The notes below the pieces were generated by a model. That model was not told the DNA's origin. It made no database searches and saw nothing but the letters and a program-made list of their open reading frames with translations. Of a DNA stretch of 61,649 nt, positions 7,916 through 16,579 are shown piece by piece. Made by a program: the position numbers and the translations under genes. Source of the stretch: Planctomycetota bacterium (GTDB taxonomy: Bacteria > Planctomycetota > Phycisphaerae > Phycisphaerales > SM1A02). The stretch spans positions 1 to 61,649 of the forward strand of contig JACNLO010000075.1 in NCBI GenBank assembly GCA_014381555.1, read 5' to 3'. The first letter of the stretch is position 1. Each line of letters opens with the position of its first letter.

Positions 7916-9817
7916 ATGAGCGACCGACTCACCCATGAATGCGGCCTTGCCTTTGTACGGCTTAGAAAGCCCCTGCACTACTACCAAGAGCAGTATGGTG
8001 ACGCTGCATGGGGATTGCGAAAAACGTATTTACTCATGCAAAAACAGTACAACCGTGGGCAAGATGGTGCTGGTCTTGGGGTTGTCAAATTCGATATGCC
8101 TGCAGGTGATCCTTTTCTTCTTCGAGTTCGGTCTGACAAACACAACGCGATTGAACGCATCTTCGATGTAATCACAGAAGACACTGAACGATTGGGTGAA
8201 TCGATTTCAGCAGAAACTGAAATGGACGCAAAACGCACTTGTCGCTTTCTTGGAGAAGCGTATCTTGGGCACCTTCGTTACGGAACGCATTCCAACAATT
8301 CCATGGCGAACTGTCATCCGTTTATTCGCAAAAGCAACATAGCAAGTCGAAACATTGCCCTCGCTGGCAACTTTAATATGACTAACTCAAGTGATTTATT
8401 CCGCCGCCTTGTTGAATACGGACTCGACCCAGTTGGCGATAACGACACGCAAGTTATTCTTGAAAAAATCAGCCACTTCCTCAACGACGAACACGAACGG
8501 CTTATCAAGAAACATGGCAATCTTGAAGGTCGAGACCTTGCCAAGACAATTTCTAAAGAACTTGATATTGGAAAGTTTCTTACAAAAGCAGCTCAATACT
8601 GGGATGGTGGATACGTTTTTGCTTCGTTAATAGGTAACGGGGATGCGTTTATATGCCGAGACCCTGCTGGCATTCGACCAGCATTTATCTACATAAACGA
8701 TGAAGTAGTTGCGTGCGCTTCCGAACGTGGCGCGCTTGCCAACGTTTTTAATGTTTCACCTGATGAGATACAACAAGTTGAACCCGGACACGTTGTCGTT
8801 ATTAAACGCAATGGCACCATCGAAGAAGTCGCCTTCACCGAGCAACTTGAAACAAGGCAATGCTCTTTTGAACGAATTTATTTTAGCCGAGGCAATGACC
8901 CACTAATCTATAATCAGCGCAAACGCCTAGGTGCAAATCTTGCTCCAAGAATTATGAAAGTCCTTGGGGATGATATTAAAAGGTCTTTCTTTAGTTACAT
9001 TCCAAATACTGCGGAAACTTGTTTTCTAGGATTGCTTGAAGCAGTTGGCGGTGCGTTGCGTTCAATTGAAGCCGATGTAATATGGGACAAAATCCAAGAT
9101 GGATCGGTCACTCGAACAGATCTCACAAAACTCAACAACACTAGGGTGCAAGCGGAACTTATTGCGCACAAGGACCAACGGTTACGTACTTTTATTACTC
9201 ACGATGCTGCCCGCCGCGATTTAGTCACGCATATCTACGATATTACTCGTGGCCTTATTGAAAAAGACGACACGCTTGTGGTTGTTGATGATTCTATTGT
9301 TCGAGGGACAACCTTGCGGGAATCTATCATCACTAGTTTATCGCAACTCCATCCAAAACGGATTGTGATTGTTAGTTCAGCACCTCCAATCATGTATCCA
9401 GACTGTTACGGAATTGACATGAGCCAAATCGGAAAATTTATCGCGTTTGAAGCAGCGATTTCATTAACAAAAGATGCGGGGAACGAAGCAATTCTTGATG
9501 AGATTGCACAGAAATGTAAAGAGCAAGAAGAACTTCCTGTTTCGCAAATGCAAAATCAAGTGAAGGCGCTCTACGAACAATTTTCGCTTAAAGAAATATC
9601 CTGCAAAATTGCAGAACTCGTCCGTCCAAGCGACCTTGCATGGAACGGACAACTTGATGTTATTTACCAAGACGTAGAAGGATTGCACGCTGCGATGCCT
9701 GCATACACAGGAGATTGGTACTTCACTGGGAATTACCCAACCCCGGGTGGTAACACTGTTGTCAATCGTGCCTATCTAAACTGGTTTGCTGGTGACGACG
9801 CTAAGCGTGCGTATTAA
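7916..9817 (+). CDS. purF: amidophosphoribosyltransferase-like protein (long PurF form)
   Basis: The first committed enzyme of purine synthesis: transfers glutamine amide nitrogen to PRPP. The N-terminal nucleophile glutaminase has its Cys at position 9 in H-E-C-G-L-A-F, so an 8-residue propeptide would be removed, and G-H-L-R-Y-G-T-H-S follows. The phosphoribosyltransferase half has the PRPP loop V-V-V-D-D-S-I-V-R-G-T-T near residues 453-465. At 633 residues it is longer than the common form of about 500 and matches the longer group known from Bacteroidota and some planctomycetes. ATG 7916 has no Shine-Dalgarno site, and a TATGAT at 7899-7904 suggests a very short leader. It overlaps the next, convergent gene by 4 bp. 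Confidence 0.85.
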   Translation: MSDRLTHECGLAFVRLRKPLHYYQEQYGDAAWGLRKTYLLMQKQYNRGQDGAGLGVVKFDMPAGDPFLLRVRSDKHNAIERIFDVITEDTERLGESISAETEMDAKRTCRFLGEAYLGHLRYGTHSNNSMANCHPFIRKSNIASRNIALAGNFNMTNSSDLFRRLVEYGLDPVGDNDTQVILEKISHFLNDEHERLIKKHGNLEGRDLAKTISKELDIGKFLTKAAQYWDGGYVFASLIGNGDAFICRDPAGIRPAFIYINDEVVACASERGALANVFNVSPDEIQQVEPGHVVVIKRNGTIEEVAFTEQLETRQCSFERIYFSRGNDPLIYNQRKRLGANLAPRIMKVLGDDIKRSFFSYIPNTAETCFLGLLEAVGGALRSIEADVIWDKIQDGSVTRTDLTKLNNTRVQAELIAHKDQRLRTFITHDAARRDLVTHIYDITRGLIEKDDTLVVVDDSIVRGTTLRESIITSLSQLHPKRIVIVSSAPPIMYPDCYGIDMSQIGKFIAFEAAISLTKDAGNEAILDEIAQKCKEQEELPVSQMQNQVKALYEQFSLKEISCKIAELVRPSDLAWNGQLDVIYQDVEGLHAAMPAYTGDWYFTGNYPTPGGNTVVNRAYLNWFAGDDAKRAY

Positions 9818-10265
9818 TTTACACCGTCAACAAACCACCGCTTACCACGCTTCTCAATTTTATGCCCTTCTTTGCGTAACCGCTTAGCTTGCTCTTCCAT
9901 GCCGCCCGGATATTTTGGGTTCAGTTCCCCTTCGCTTTGACAGTTCTCCACCAAGGCGTAATTCGTTTTCTTCCTTGATCTTCTAATTCTTGTGCTGCGT
10001 GAGAAGAAACCCAAGCAAAGATGCCACTACAGAGAGGGCACGTACTAGTTGCGTTATTTTCTTTTGTAAGTTTTTCTCGCATTTGTGCAATGGTCATCAC
10101 CTTGCCCTTGCGAACTTTTTTCATCTGCGCGTCAACTTGCAATGGTGAAGGGACAAGCATGCGATGACCCAAATGCAATGCACCTTTCCCCTTTGGTTTA
10201 ATGATTTTTGGAAGATCTTTAGAGTCTTCTAATTTTTCACACCAACTTTTTTTCACCCGTGCCAT
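9814..10265 (-). pseudogene. MGMT-family (alkyltransferase-like) protein gene with frameshift
   Basis: One gene in two frames. The first part (10265 to about 9930) gives M-A-R-V-K-K-S-W with C-P-L-C-S-G-I-F-A-W and I-T-P-W-W-R-T-V-K-A-K-G, then hits a stop. The other frame continues exactly as the family does: G-E-L-N-P-K-Y-P-G-G, ending K-R-W-F-V-D-G-V-N. Adding one G to the run of four (CCCC at 9927-9930 on plus) restores an intact product of about 150 residues. The family resembles the DNA-binding part of O6-alkylguanine transferases but has no P-C-H-R active site. It may be a true mutation, a sequencing error or slippage. Confidence 0.75.
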
Positions 10266-10283
10266 AGCACAAGGATACCAAAA

Positions 10284-10517
10284 TTACCCAGCCTTAGATA
10301 ATTGAGCTGAGCTTGAAACTTCCTTTGCCGCTTCCATTGCGGATTTCTTCATATCAAACTTCTTTAAAGCAGTAACAAGTTCTTCTGGTTTTTTAGTGAT
10401 TCGAGATGCCGTTTCTGCGATACGCTTTGCAGTAGGCCACAAATCATTTTGCATAGTTTGTTCAAGAGCATTCGCCAATTCAATGCATGTCCAATAATCA
10501 ACGGTTGTTTCAATCAT
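10284..10517 (-). CDS. small helical protein of unknown function
   Basis: A 77-residue, mostly helical, charged protein with no signal peptide or membrane segment. I do not recognise the family. The ATG at 10517 has AGAGG 9 nt upstream, good support for a real gene in a genome where such sites are rare. It ends 18 bp before the frameshifted MGMT-like gene, so the two are probably co-transcribed from the spacer that also holds the 12-bp array. Confidence 0.6.
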   Translation of the reverse strand: MIETTVDYWTCIELANALEQTMQNDLWPTAKRIAETASRITKKPEELVTALKKFDMKKSAMEAAKEVSSSAQLSKAG

Positions 10518-10587
10518 TTTTGAGTACCTCTTTTCGTGTTCCGCCCATCCCTATCGGCAGGTCTCTATCTAACGCTTGAATCCAACA

Positions 10588-10686
10588 TTACCTCTGTGTC
10601 GTCCTCTGTGGTTACCTCTGTGGTTACCTCTGTGTCGTCCTCTGTGGTTACCTCTGTGTAACCCTCTGAGGCTACCACAGAGGTAA
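10588..10686. repeat. 12-bp tandem array, copy 2, capped by inverted unit
   Basis: Eight to nine units of 12 bp, mainly CCTCTGTGGTTA with variants CCTCTGTGTCGT and CCTCTGTGTAAC. The last unit is inverted: TTACCTCTGTG (10648-10658) pairs with CACAGAGGTAA (10676-10686), enclosing the small palindrome CCTCTGAGG. It has the same orientation as copy 1 and is opposite to copy 3. It fills the spacer between the small helical gene (reading away) and the secreted protein gene (ending towards it), just before a terminator hairpin. Confidence 0.9.
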
Positions 10687-10699
10687 AAATGGATATAAA

Positions 10700-10730
10700 G
10701 TTCCTCGCGAAGGTCGGCTTCGCGAGGAAC
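10700..10730 (-). terminator. intrinsic terminator of the secreted-protein gene
   Basis: GTTCCTCGCGAAG and CTTCGCGAGGAAC form a perfect 13-bp stem with a 5-nt loop. Read on the minus strand it is followed by TTTATAT, and it lies 31 bp after the stop codon at 10761. Confidence 0.8.
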
Positions 10731-10760
10731 GGGATGTAAGGGAGAGAAAGAGTTAATAAA

Positions 10761-11609
10761 TTATTCTGGGAGTGGAACGGTGTCGCCTATGCCTTTGTAT
10801 ACGCCACGTTGCCAAGGGACTACTCCAGTTACAAAATCGTCATCCTCATCTTCGCAAGGATCGCAGCTTATGAAATCAACATAGAAGAGCCAACTGTCCG
10901 AGTTGCTACCCAAATCCGTTCCATTCCAATACCAGCCCAAAAGCGCTTGCTGCATACACGCAGCGCTAAAGGTAATACTCACGGTTGCTAATTCGCAATC
11001 GTAATCAAAGGCAACTTGGTTAAATGCCCACCCAACAATCGTTGGCGTTCCATCAAAACAAACTGTTGCACTTACTGATTGGCTAATCGGTGCTGGTTCA
11101 TAACCATTAATCCAACCTGACTCAAACACATGAACTTCATCAACAGGGAATGGAGAATCAACGCGTATCGTAACATTACCGTATTCATCAATACATGCAG
11201 TTCCATTTTGTAAAGCATCGATGATATCGCCCAAAGTTACCATGCATCCCTGTGACCAAACACGAAACCCAGTGTTACCAAACTGAGGATATTTACAAAC
11301 AAGTTGATCTGCGACCCAATCCAAATTGTTACATTCAGGACCACCACACACATACCCCAATGACATAGTGCATTGGCTAGGTGGAGGAGTACATGTATCA
11401 CAAGGTGGAATAGTGTCGCCAGGACCTTCATAATGACCACCACCTCCAATTGGCTCTCCATCAATATCACCGCCTGAAGGTGGTGCAATTCCTTGAATAG
11501 TGCTGCCGTGGTGGTTTGTGTGGGTGGCAGAAGCTAATTGAGACGAACAAAATAGCACTACTGCTCCAATGGGAAGAGAAACAATAAGGGTTTTTATAGT
11601 GATATTCAT
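10761..11609 (-). CDS. secreted Cys-rich protein of unknown function
   Basis: A 282-residue exported protein. Residues 1-29 form a signal peptide with likely cleavage after A-S-A. The mature part begins with a Gly/Pro-rich, Cys-containing linker (residues about 40-85) followed by a beta-rich domain with spaced cysteines. The motif G-D-T-I-P near residue 66 is echoed as G-D-T-V-P at the very C-terminus. I recognise no family. AAGGA precedes the ATG by 7 nt. It is transcribed away from the ECF sigma gene (103 bp apart) and lies inside the array-bracketed module, so it could be a target or partner of that sigma/kinase pair. Confidence 0.7.
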   Translation of the reverse strand: MNITIKTLIVSLPIGAVVLFCSSQLASATHTNHHGSTIQGIAPPSGGDIDGEPIGGGGHYEGPGDTIPPCDTCTPPPSQCTMSLGYVCGGPECNNLDWVADQLVCKYPQFGNTGFRVWSQGCMVTLGDIIDALQNGTACIDEYGNVTIRVDSPFPVDEVHVFESGWINGYEPAPISQSVSATVCFDGTPTIVGWAFNQVAFDYDCELATVSITFSAACMQQALLGWYWNGTDLGSNSDSWLFYVDFISCDPCEDEDDDFVTGVVPWQRGVYKGIGDTVPLPE

Positions 11610-11712
11610 TGTTCATTCCTTTCTAAAATATGGTTCGAGGTTACTTAAGGACAGGCGTACACAACCAACAAAACCCGCAACACTAGCCAATCACAAGGTA
11701 TACTCGCCATTT

Positions 11713-12222
11713 ATGACTCCCCAACCACTTAATGAATTGATGCCAGAGGTGTACGATGAACTTCGGCGACTTGCTGAAGCATCTATGAGGCATGAGCGTG
11801 CTGGTCACACTCTGCAAGCAACAGCCCTCGTTAATGAAATATATTTACGGCTAGGGCATCAAGAAGAAGCAAAATGGCAAAGTCGTGCTCATTTTTTCGC
11901 AGCAGCTGCTCAGGCAATTCGACGAATTTTAATCGACCATGCTCGAAAAAAGTATGCTGATAAACGTGGCGGAAACCGAAGCCGAGTTCCACTTGAAAAC
12001 GCTGTTGGGATTTGTGATTCAACCGAGGTCGAAATCCTTGATTTAGATTCTGCTCTACTTGAGTTAGAAGAAATAGATGCACGCGCAGCTAACGTTGTTG
12101 CCCTTCGTTTTTTTGGCGGTCTTAATATGGAAGAAATTTCCACTGTTATTGGCGTTTCTAAACGCACTGTTGAGGGCGATTGGACGACCGCAAAAGCATG
12201 GCTCAGAGGACGACTTGAGTAA
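11713..12222 (+). CDS. ECF-type RNA polymerase sigma factor (planctomycete STK-linked type)
   Basis: A 169-residue sigma-70 family factor. Region 2 includes H-T-L-Q-A-T-A-L-V-N-E-I-Y-L-R-L and R-R-I-L-I-D-H-A-R; region 4 is the helix-turn-helix N-M-E-E-I-S-T-V-I-G-V-S-K-R-T-V near residues 137-152. This matches the group found in planctomycetes next to Ser/Thr kinases rather than anti-sigma factors. The ATG at 11713 is the first that fits the family N-terminus; no Shine-Dalgarno site is seen. The stop overlaps the kinase start as TAATG, so the two proteins are probably made together. Confidence 0.88.
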   Translation: MTPQPLNELMPEVYDELRRLAEASMRHERAGHTLQATALVNEIYLRLGHQEEAKWQSRAHFFAAAAQAIRRILIDHARKKYADKRGGNRSRVPLENAVGICDSTEVEILDLDSALLELEEIDARAANVVALRFFGGLNMEEISTVIGVSKRTVEGDWTTAKAWLRGRLE

Positions 12223-14750
12223 TGAATCCAAATCAGTGGAAGCAAATCCGTGAATTGTTTTCTGCATCAAGAAAGATGACAAAAGAAGAGCAGTCTTCCT
12301 ACATTGAATCTAAAACCTCTGATCCACTTGTACTTAAAGAAGTGCGTACTTTGCTTGATAATGATCATGAAGACACATTTCTTGATAAACCAGCTCTCGG
12401 CGACAACTTTTCACTTTCTGATACTCAAACTCCCGAAAAGGGAATGACTGTTCAAGAACACCTTGTTGATGGATATACCATTTCTAAGATACTCGGAAGT
12501 GGAGCAAGCGGTATTGTGTATGAAGCAACGCAGCACGAACCAAAACGAAAAGTTGCCATTAAGGTTCTTCGTGCGAGCGCCATGGGAACCGATGAACAAA
12601 CACGGTTTCGAAGAGAAGCAGAGACTCTAGCAAAACTCGACCACCCAAATACCGCAACTGTGTTTGCAACAAACACGACGAAGGATGGATCACCCTGGAT
12701 GGCGATGGAATATATCAATGGTGCACGTCTTGACCAGTGGGCAACAAACGCGGGCGAACGTGAAATTGCCTGCGCCATGAAAAAAATTGGAGACGCTGTC
12801 CAACTCGCTCATTCGAACCACATTATTCATCGTGACTTAAAACCAGCCAATATATTAATGACAAAAGAGGGTGAACCAAAAGTTCTGGATTTTGGAGTAG
12901 CACGAGTAACTCGTGGGAAAGATTCCACATTACTCACTCAAACTGGTGCTGTAATTGGCACACAAAAATATATGAGCCCCGAGCAAGCAAGTGGGAGTTC
13001 TAATATTGATGAACGAAGCGATGTGTACGCTCTCGGAGTGATGCTGAAAGAACTACTAGACGCAAAATCACCAGCAGATTTGAGAATAATTGCCAAGAAG
13101 GCATCTGATGAATTTCCGCAACGACGATATAACAACGCAGGAGAATTTAGAGATGACTTGCAAAGGTGGCTTCTAAGTAAGCCAATCAAAGCAAAACGCG
13201 CTTCGCTATATTATTCCGCATCATTATGGGTCAAAAGACATAAAATTATTACTTCGCTCCTTTGTGTAATTGTCATTGCGGTTTGTTTCTCGATTAATCA
13301 GTTACAAACAAGAAATTGGATGCAATATGCATCTCTCATTCAGCAAGCACAGGTCGCGTATGAAGGTGGGAATCTAAGTCAAATGTCTACTTCACTTGAA
13401 GAATGTGATGAAACTTTTCGGAACTGGGAATGGAAGTGGCTACAACAACTCGCCACAAAGGGAGAACTTCCCGTCAAAACGTTGAGTGTTGGATCTGACG
13501 AACAGGGAAAACTTATTGCTGTGCTCCCAAATGGTGATGTCCTTGATTTAAGCAGCGGTCAAATTGTGTACAAAATTTCGCCAGAACCACATCTTGCGTT
13601 AATGTCCAAAGATTGTTCGACCGTAATAGCACAACAAAAAAACGGCGACTTATATGTTCATTCGATTAAAAACCCCGAACACCCCAGCACTAAACCCAGA
13701 AAAATTGATGCTGACACCTCAATCCCGAATATTTCCGCAATGGCAATTTCTGATAATGGGAACCACTTTGTAATTGCGCTTACTCCAACTCTTGACCCTA
13801 TGGACCTTAGCACAATAGATGCAAAAACTAGAATCTTAGGGTTCAACCTTGTGGAGGATAACGTTTACTTGGATGACCAATTGCACAATAGAATTTTGGA
13901 TACAAATTCGGCAATCGATGTTGCTGAAGACGGAACTACGATTGCATCATCTATTTTTGGAAACGTAATTGTATGGAGGTTCAATGAGATTACTGATCGC
14001 CGAGATTTTAAAGTGTCAAGCACTCCTTCCACCATTGCAATTCATCCAAATGGAAAAATGATTGCGGTTGCAAGTCTTGGCTCAAGTACTTCAAATATAA
14101 AAATATTGAAAATTCAAACCATGCTTCCCATAAAAGACTCACCAATTATTGTGCACGACCGTGGAATAATTTCAGTTGACCTATCGCATGATGGAACTTT
14201 GTTGGCTTCTATTGATAGTAACGGAATTATGAAAATAACTCCACTCGACGGGAGACCACCAATCGTTGAACTAATAATGGGAAAAGAGCAAATGGCAACC
14301 GTTTCATTTTCAACTGATGCAGACAAGGTTTTCATTCGGCAAAGCGACGGCTCTACTAGTTCTCGCTCAACAAATAGCAGAATTTATGAACGCAAAATAT
14401 GGAGTGGCATTAAATCTGCAACAATAAACAACACTTCACTTTATGTGGACATAGGCACGGGATACTACAAATACACCTTCGAAAGTGGAGATATAACAGA
14501 GGTTGATGTTATGCCTGATACGACCAACTCCTCGAACACTACACCCGATGGCAAACGCATTGCAACGATTGTTAAAGGCGGTTCAATTCAAATCTTCGAT
14601 AACAAGAACAACACGCCATTGCTAACAATCGATTGGCCGCAAACACAAATCGCTGCAACTGGATTCATCAACGATGGGCATACTCTCTGTGCAGTTTCAA
14701 TTGATGGAAAAATTAGAACCTGGAATATCCAACAAAAAACTAATCAGTAA
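12222..14750 (+). CDS. transmembrane Ser/Thr protein kinase with C-terminal beta-propeller
   Basis: An 842-residue Hanks-type kinase. After about 85 N-terminal residues comes the kinase domain: Gly loop G92-S-G94-A-S-G, Lys114 in V-A-I-K-V-L, catalytic H203-R-D205-L-K-P-A-N and D223-F-G. All key residues are present, so it should be active. A single membrane segment near residues 340-357 is followed by about 480 residues of repeating beta strands like a WD40 or related propeller, predicted outside the cytoplasm. Known logic of such pairs: the kinase controls the coupled ECF sigma factor, here presumably in response to something bound by the propeller. It overlaps the convergent secreted-protein gene by 7 bp. 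Confidence 0.88.
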   Translation: MNPNQWKQIRELFSASRKMTKEEQSSYIESKTSDPLVLKEVRTLLDNDHEDTFLDKPALGDNFSLSDTQTPEKGMTVQEHLVDGYTISKILGSGASGIVYEATQHEPKRKVAIKVLRASAMGTDEQTRFRREAETLAKLDHPNTATVFATNTTKDGSPWMAMEYINGARLDQWATNAGEREIACAMKKIGDAVQLAHSNHIIHRDLKPANILMTKEGEPKVLDFGVARVTRGKDSTLLTQTGAVIGTQKYMSPEQASGSSNIDERSDVYALGVMLKELLDAKSPADLRIIAKKASDEFPQRRYNNAGEFRDDLQRWLLSKPIKAKRASLYYSASLWVKRHKIITSLLCVIVIAVCFSINQLQTRNWMQYASLIQQAQVAYEGGNLSQMSTSLEECDETFRNWEWKWLQQLATKGELPVKTLSVGSDEQGKLIAVLPNGDVLDLSSGQIVYKISPEPHLALMSKDCSTVIAQQKNGDLYVHSIKNPEHPSTKPRKIDADTSIPNISAMAISDNGNHFVIALTPTLDPMDLSTIDAKTRILGFNLVEDNVYLDDQLHNRILDTNSAIDVAEDGTTIASSIFGNVIVWRFNEITDRRDFKVSSTPSTIAIHPNGKMIAVASLGSSTSNIKILKIQTMLPIKDSPIIVHDRGIISVDLSHDGTLLASIDSNGIMKITPLDGRPPIVELIMGKEQMATVSFSTDADKVFIRQSDGSTSSRSTNSRIYERKIWSGIKSATINNTSLYVDIGTGYYKYTFESGDITEVDVMPDTTNSSNTTPDGKRIATIVKGGSIQIFDNKNNTPLLTIDWPQTQIAATGFINDGHTLCAVSIDGKIRTWNIQQKTNQ

Positions 14751-15562
14751 ATTGGAAATGGTGGCGCATTATGGAAGTGTCCATTCTGCATTTGAATGAG
14801 ATATTCGATCCGCACTAATGGCATCGTTTGTGGAACTGAGAGGCCTGGTGGTGGTGTTGGTATTGATGGAGATGCGCCAAAACGCCAGCATCCATCTTCG
14901 CCAAGCCTATAGAGCAAGACTGTAATCAGTCCTTCCTCAGTAATAATAATAATCAACACTTCGCGTTCGTTCAGCGGAATCGTATACCGCTCTCCATTTG
15001 GCCCAGGGTTTGGAGGCGCACATTCTGAGCCACTGTCACCACGGTCCTCGCCCTCTAAGTATGAAAAACTCACCATCCAGCCACCCCAATTCCATCCATC
15101 CTTGGCAGTTGACATCGGCGGACGTTCAAGAATCACAACTCCGTCTGGAATCGGTTGAGCAGTAACCCCTTTACGATTTGTAGTTAATGGATATTTTGAC
15201 CCGTAATTAACAGCTCGAATATCAATAACTAGCCTTGAACCGATTGTAAAGAAGTTGCATTCGTAATATGGCTCTCCAAGTGCATCTGGAATAATGGGAA
15301 TCAATTCTATTGAGTTATCATCCTCAATAATCCACATCCACGTCACATAAGAATCTCCATTTTCTAGGGTGTGAATAGTCCCCTCAACATTAATCTCAAT
15401 AAAAACATTGTCCTCAACTTCTTCATACAACGTAAAGTAGAAAAAATCATCCGAATTCAACGACCGCCCTTCATCAATTTGACCACTACGTTGCATTGCG
15501 GATCCAATATCTGAATAGATAACGCTGGAGAGGAGAATCAGGATGAATCGTATGTATATCAT
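14744..15562 (-). CDS. secreted protein of unknown function
   Basis: About 272 residues. The N-terminus M-I-Y-I-R-F-I-L-I-L-L-S-S is a signal peptide with possible cleavage near S-A-M. The rest is beta-rich and acidic, with a Pro/Gly loop near residue 190; no known domain. I chose ATG 15562; the frame is open to a TTG at 15586. Its 3' end overlaps the kinase gene by 7 bp, tail to tail. Like the protein at 10761 it is exported, about 280 residues long and sits inside the two inverted arrays, but the two proteins show no obvious similarity. Confidence 0.6.
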   Translation of the reverse strand: MIYIRFILILLSSVIYSDIGSAMQRSGQIDEGRSLNSDDFFYFTLYEEVEDNVFIEINVEGTIHTLENGDSYVTWMWIIEDDNSIELIPIIPDALGEPYYECNFFTIGSRLVIDIRAVNYGSKYPLTTNRKGVTAQPIPDGVVILERPPMSTAKDGWNWGGWMVSFSYLEGEDRGDSGSECAPPNPGPNGERYTIPLNEREVLIIIITEEGLITVLLYRLGEDGCWRFGASPSIPTPPPGLSVPQTMPLVRIEYLIQMQNGHFHNAPPFPIY

Positions 15563-15660
15563 TATTTTGTATGAAGTTACTATCAATTAAGTATAAGTCG
15601 TATATCTTTAAAAGCGAGAATTGATACGTAAACCCGTAACATTTTTTGCTTCTTCTGAGA

Positions 15661-15781
15661 TTACCTCAGAGGTAGACACAGAGGTTACCTCAGAGGTAGA
15701 CACAGAGGTAGACACAGAGGTAGACACAGAGGTAGACACAGAGGTTACCTCAGAGGTAGACACAGAGGAAGACACAGAGGT
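15661..15781. repeat. 12-bp tandem array, copy 3 (inverted relative to copies 1 and 2)
   Basis: Ten units of 12 bp: GACACAGAGGTA repeated, interrupted three times (15661, 15685, 15745) by TTACCTCAGAGGTA, which is nearly palindromic. It reads as the reverse complement of copies 1 and 2. Because the unit is a multiple of three and has no stop, frames stay open on both strands (for example V-D-T-E repeats on plus), but no start context supports a protein. Confidence 0.9.
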
Positions 15782-15837
15782 CGTGCGAGGTATTATCGGA
15801 CGTTGCTTTGATTTGAGAATGAATGGTGGTTGGAGGG

Positions 15838-15866
15838 TTGCAAAATCAGTGTTTTTCTGGTCTAAT
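15838..15866 (+). promoter_or_regulatory. candidate sigma-70-like promoter of rpsD
   Basis: TTGCAA (15838-15843), a 17-bp spacer and TCTAAT (15861-15866). It lies 87 bp before the rpsD ATG, just after the 12-bp array. The 366-bp space from 15587 to 15952 thus holds the array, this promoter and the leader hairpin; I see no gene in it. Confidence 0.5.
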
Positions 15867-15895
15867 TCGCCGTTCCACACCCATTATTAGGGTTT

Positions 15896-15914
15896 GCGAT
15901 CGATGGTCGATTGC
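15896..15914 (+). promoter_or_regulatory. hairpin in the rpsD leader
   Basis: GCGATCGA and TCGATTGC pair over 8 bp (one G-U) around the loop TGG. It is in the predicted 5' leader of rpsD, 38 bp before the start. S4 is a known autoregulator of ribosomal operons, so a role in feedback is possible but unproven. Confidence 0.35.
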
Positions 15915-15952
15915 TTCTCTGGGTGATGTTTTTCAGAATCGGTGATTATCGT

Positions 15953-16552
15953 ATGGCTCGTTACCTCGGACCCAAAGTCAAACTCTCTCGTCGCGTCGGT
16001 GTTCCGATTGCAGACATTCCAAAGCACACTGCAAAACGGCAACTTACTCCCCCGGGACCTCATGGCTTTCGTGGTCGTAGGTTAAAGGATTATGGAGTTC
16101 GACTTGTTGAAAAACAAAAACTTCGATACCACTACAACATTCTTGAAAAACAGTTTCGTCGATACATCGCACGAGCGAGTCGACTACGTGGAAACACTGG
16201 TGAAGTTCTCCTCCAACTTTTAGAACAACGTCTTGACAACGTATTACGCCGAGCTGGTTTCGTTAGAACTATTTGGGCTGCAAGACAAATGGTTGTACAT
16301 GGACACGTTCTTGTGAATGGGAAGAAAGTTGACCGTCCAAGTTTTGCAGTTTCCACTGGAGATATCATCACGCTTCAACCAAAGGTACACGATCTCGCCC
16401 GTACGAATATGGAAACACTCGCTGGTCACATTGTTTCAGATTGGCTTACAATGAATCCATCTGAACTGACATGCACGGTTGTTGCACAACCAACACCTGA
16501 TCAAATACCATTCGATGTGAACACAAACCTAATTGTTGAATTTTACCGTTAA
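15953..16552 (+). CDS. rpsD: 30S ribosomal protein S4
   Basis: S4, a primary 16S rRNA binder and translational repressor, 199 residues. The family body is clear, with E-Q-R-L-D-N-V-L-R-R-A-G-F near residue 98 and the S4 RNA-binding fold V-H-G-H-V-L-V-N-G-K-K-V-D. The N-terminus lacks the zinc-binding cysteines of some S4 proteins (C-minus form). The start at 15953 matches the family M-A-R-Y-L-G-P. It is separate from the alpha operon (rpsM-rpsK-rpoA-rplQ, 45 kb region), where rpsD often lies between rpsK and rpoA. Confidence 0.96.
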   Translation: MARYLGPKVKLSRRVGVPIADIPKHTAKRQLTPPGPHGFRGRRLKDYGVRLVEKQKLRYHYNILEKQFRRYIARASRLRGNTGEVLLQLLEQRLDNVLRRAGFVRTIWAARQMVVHGHVLVNGKKVDRPSFAVSTGDIITLQPKVHDLARTNMETLAGHIVSDWLTMNPSELTCTVVAQPTPDQIPFDVNTNLIVEFYR

Positions 16553-16579
16553 TTAATAATCGGATAGGACGACCTTCTC

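Noticed and set aside
9814-10265. Two separate small genes in the MGMT-like region
   Set aside because: The two halves continue the same family sequence exactly across a G run, so one broken gene explains both.
15621-15890. Open frames with V-D-T-E repeats across array copy 3, on both strands
   Set aside because: The 12-bp unit is a multiple of three without stops, so both strands stay open by default; no start context and no homology.
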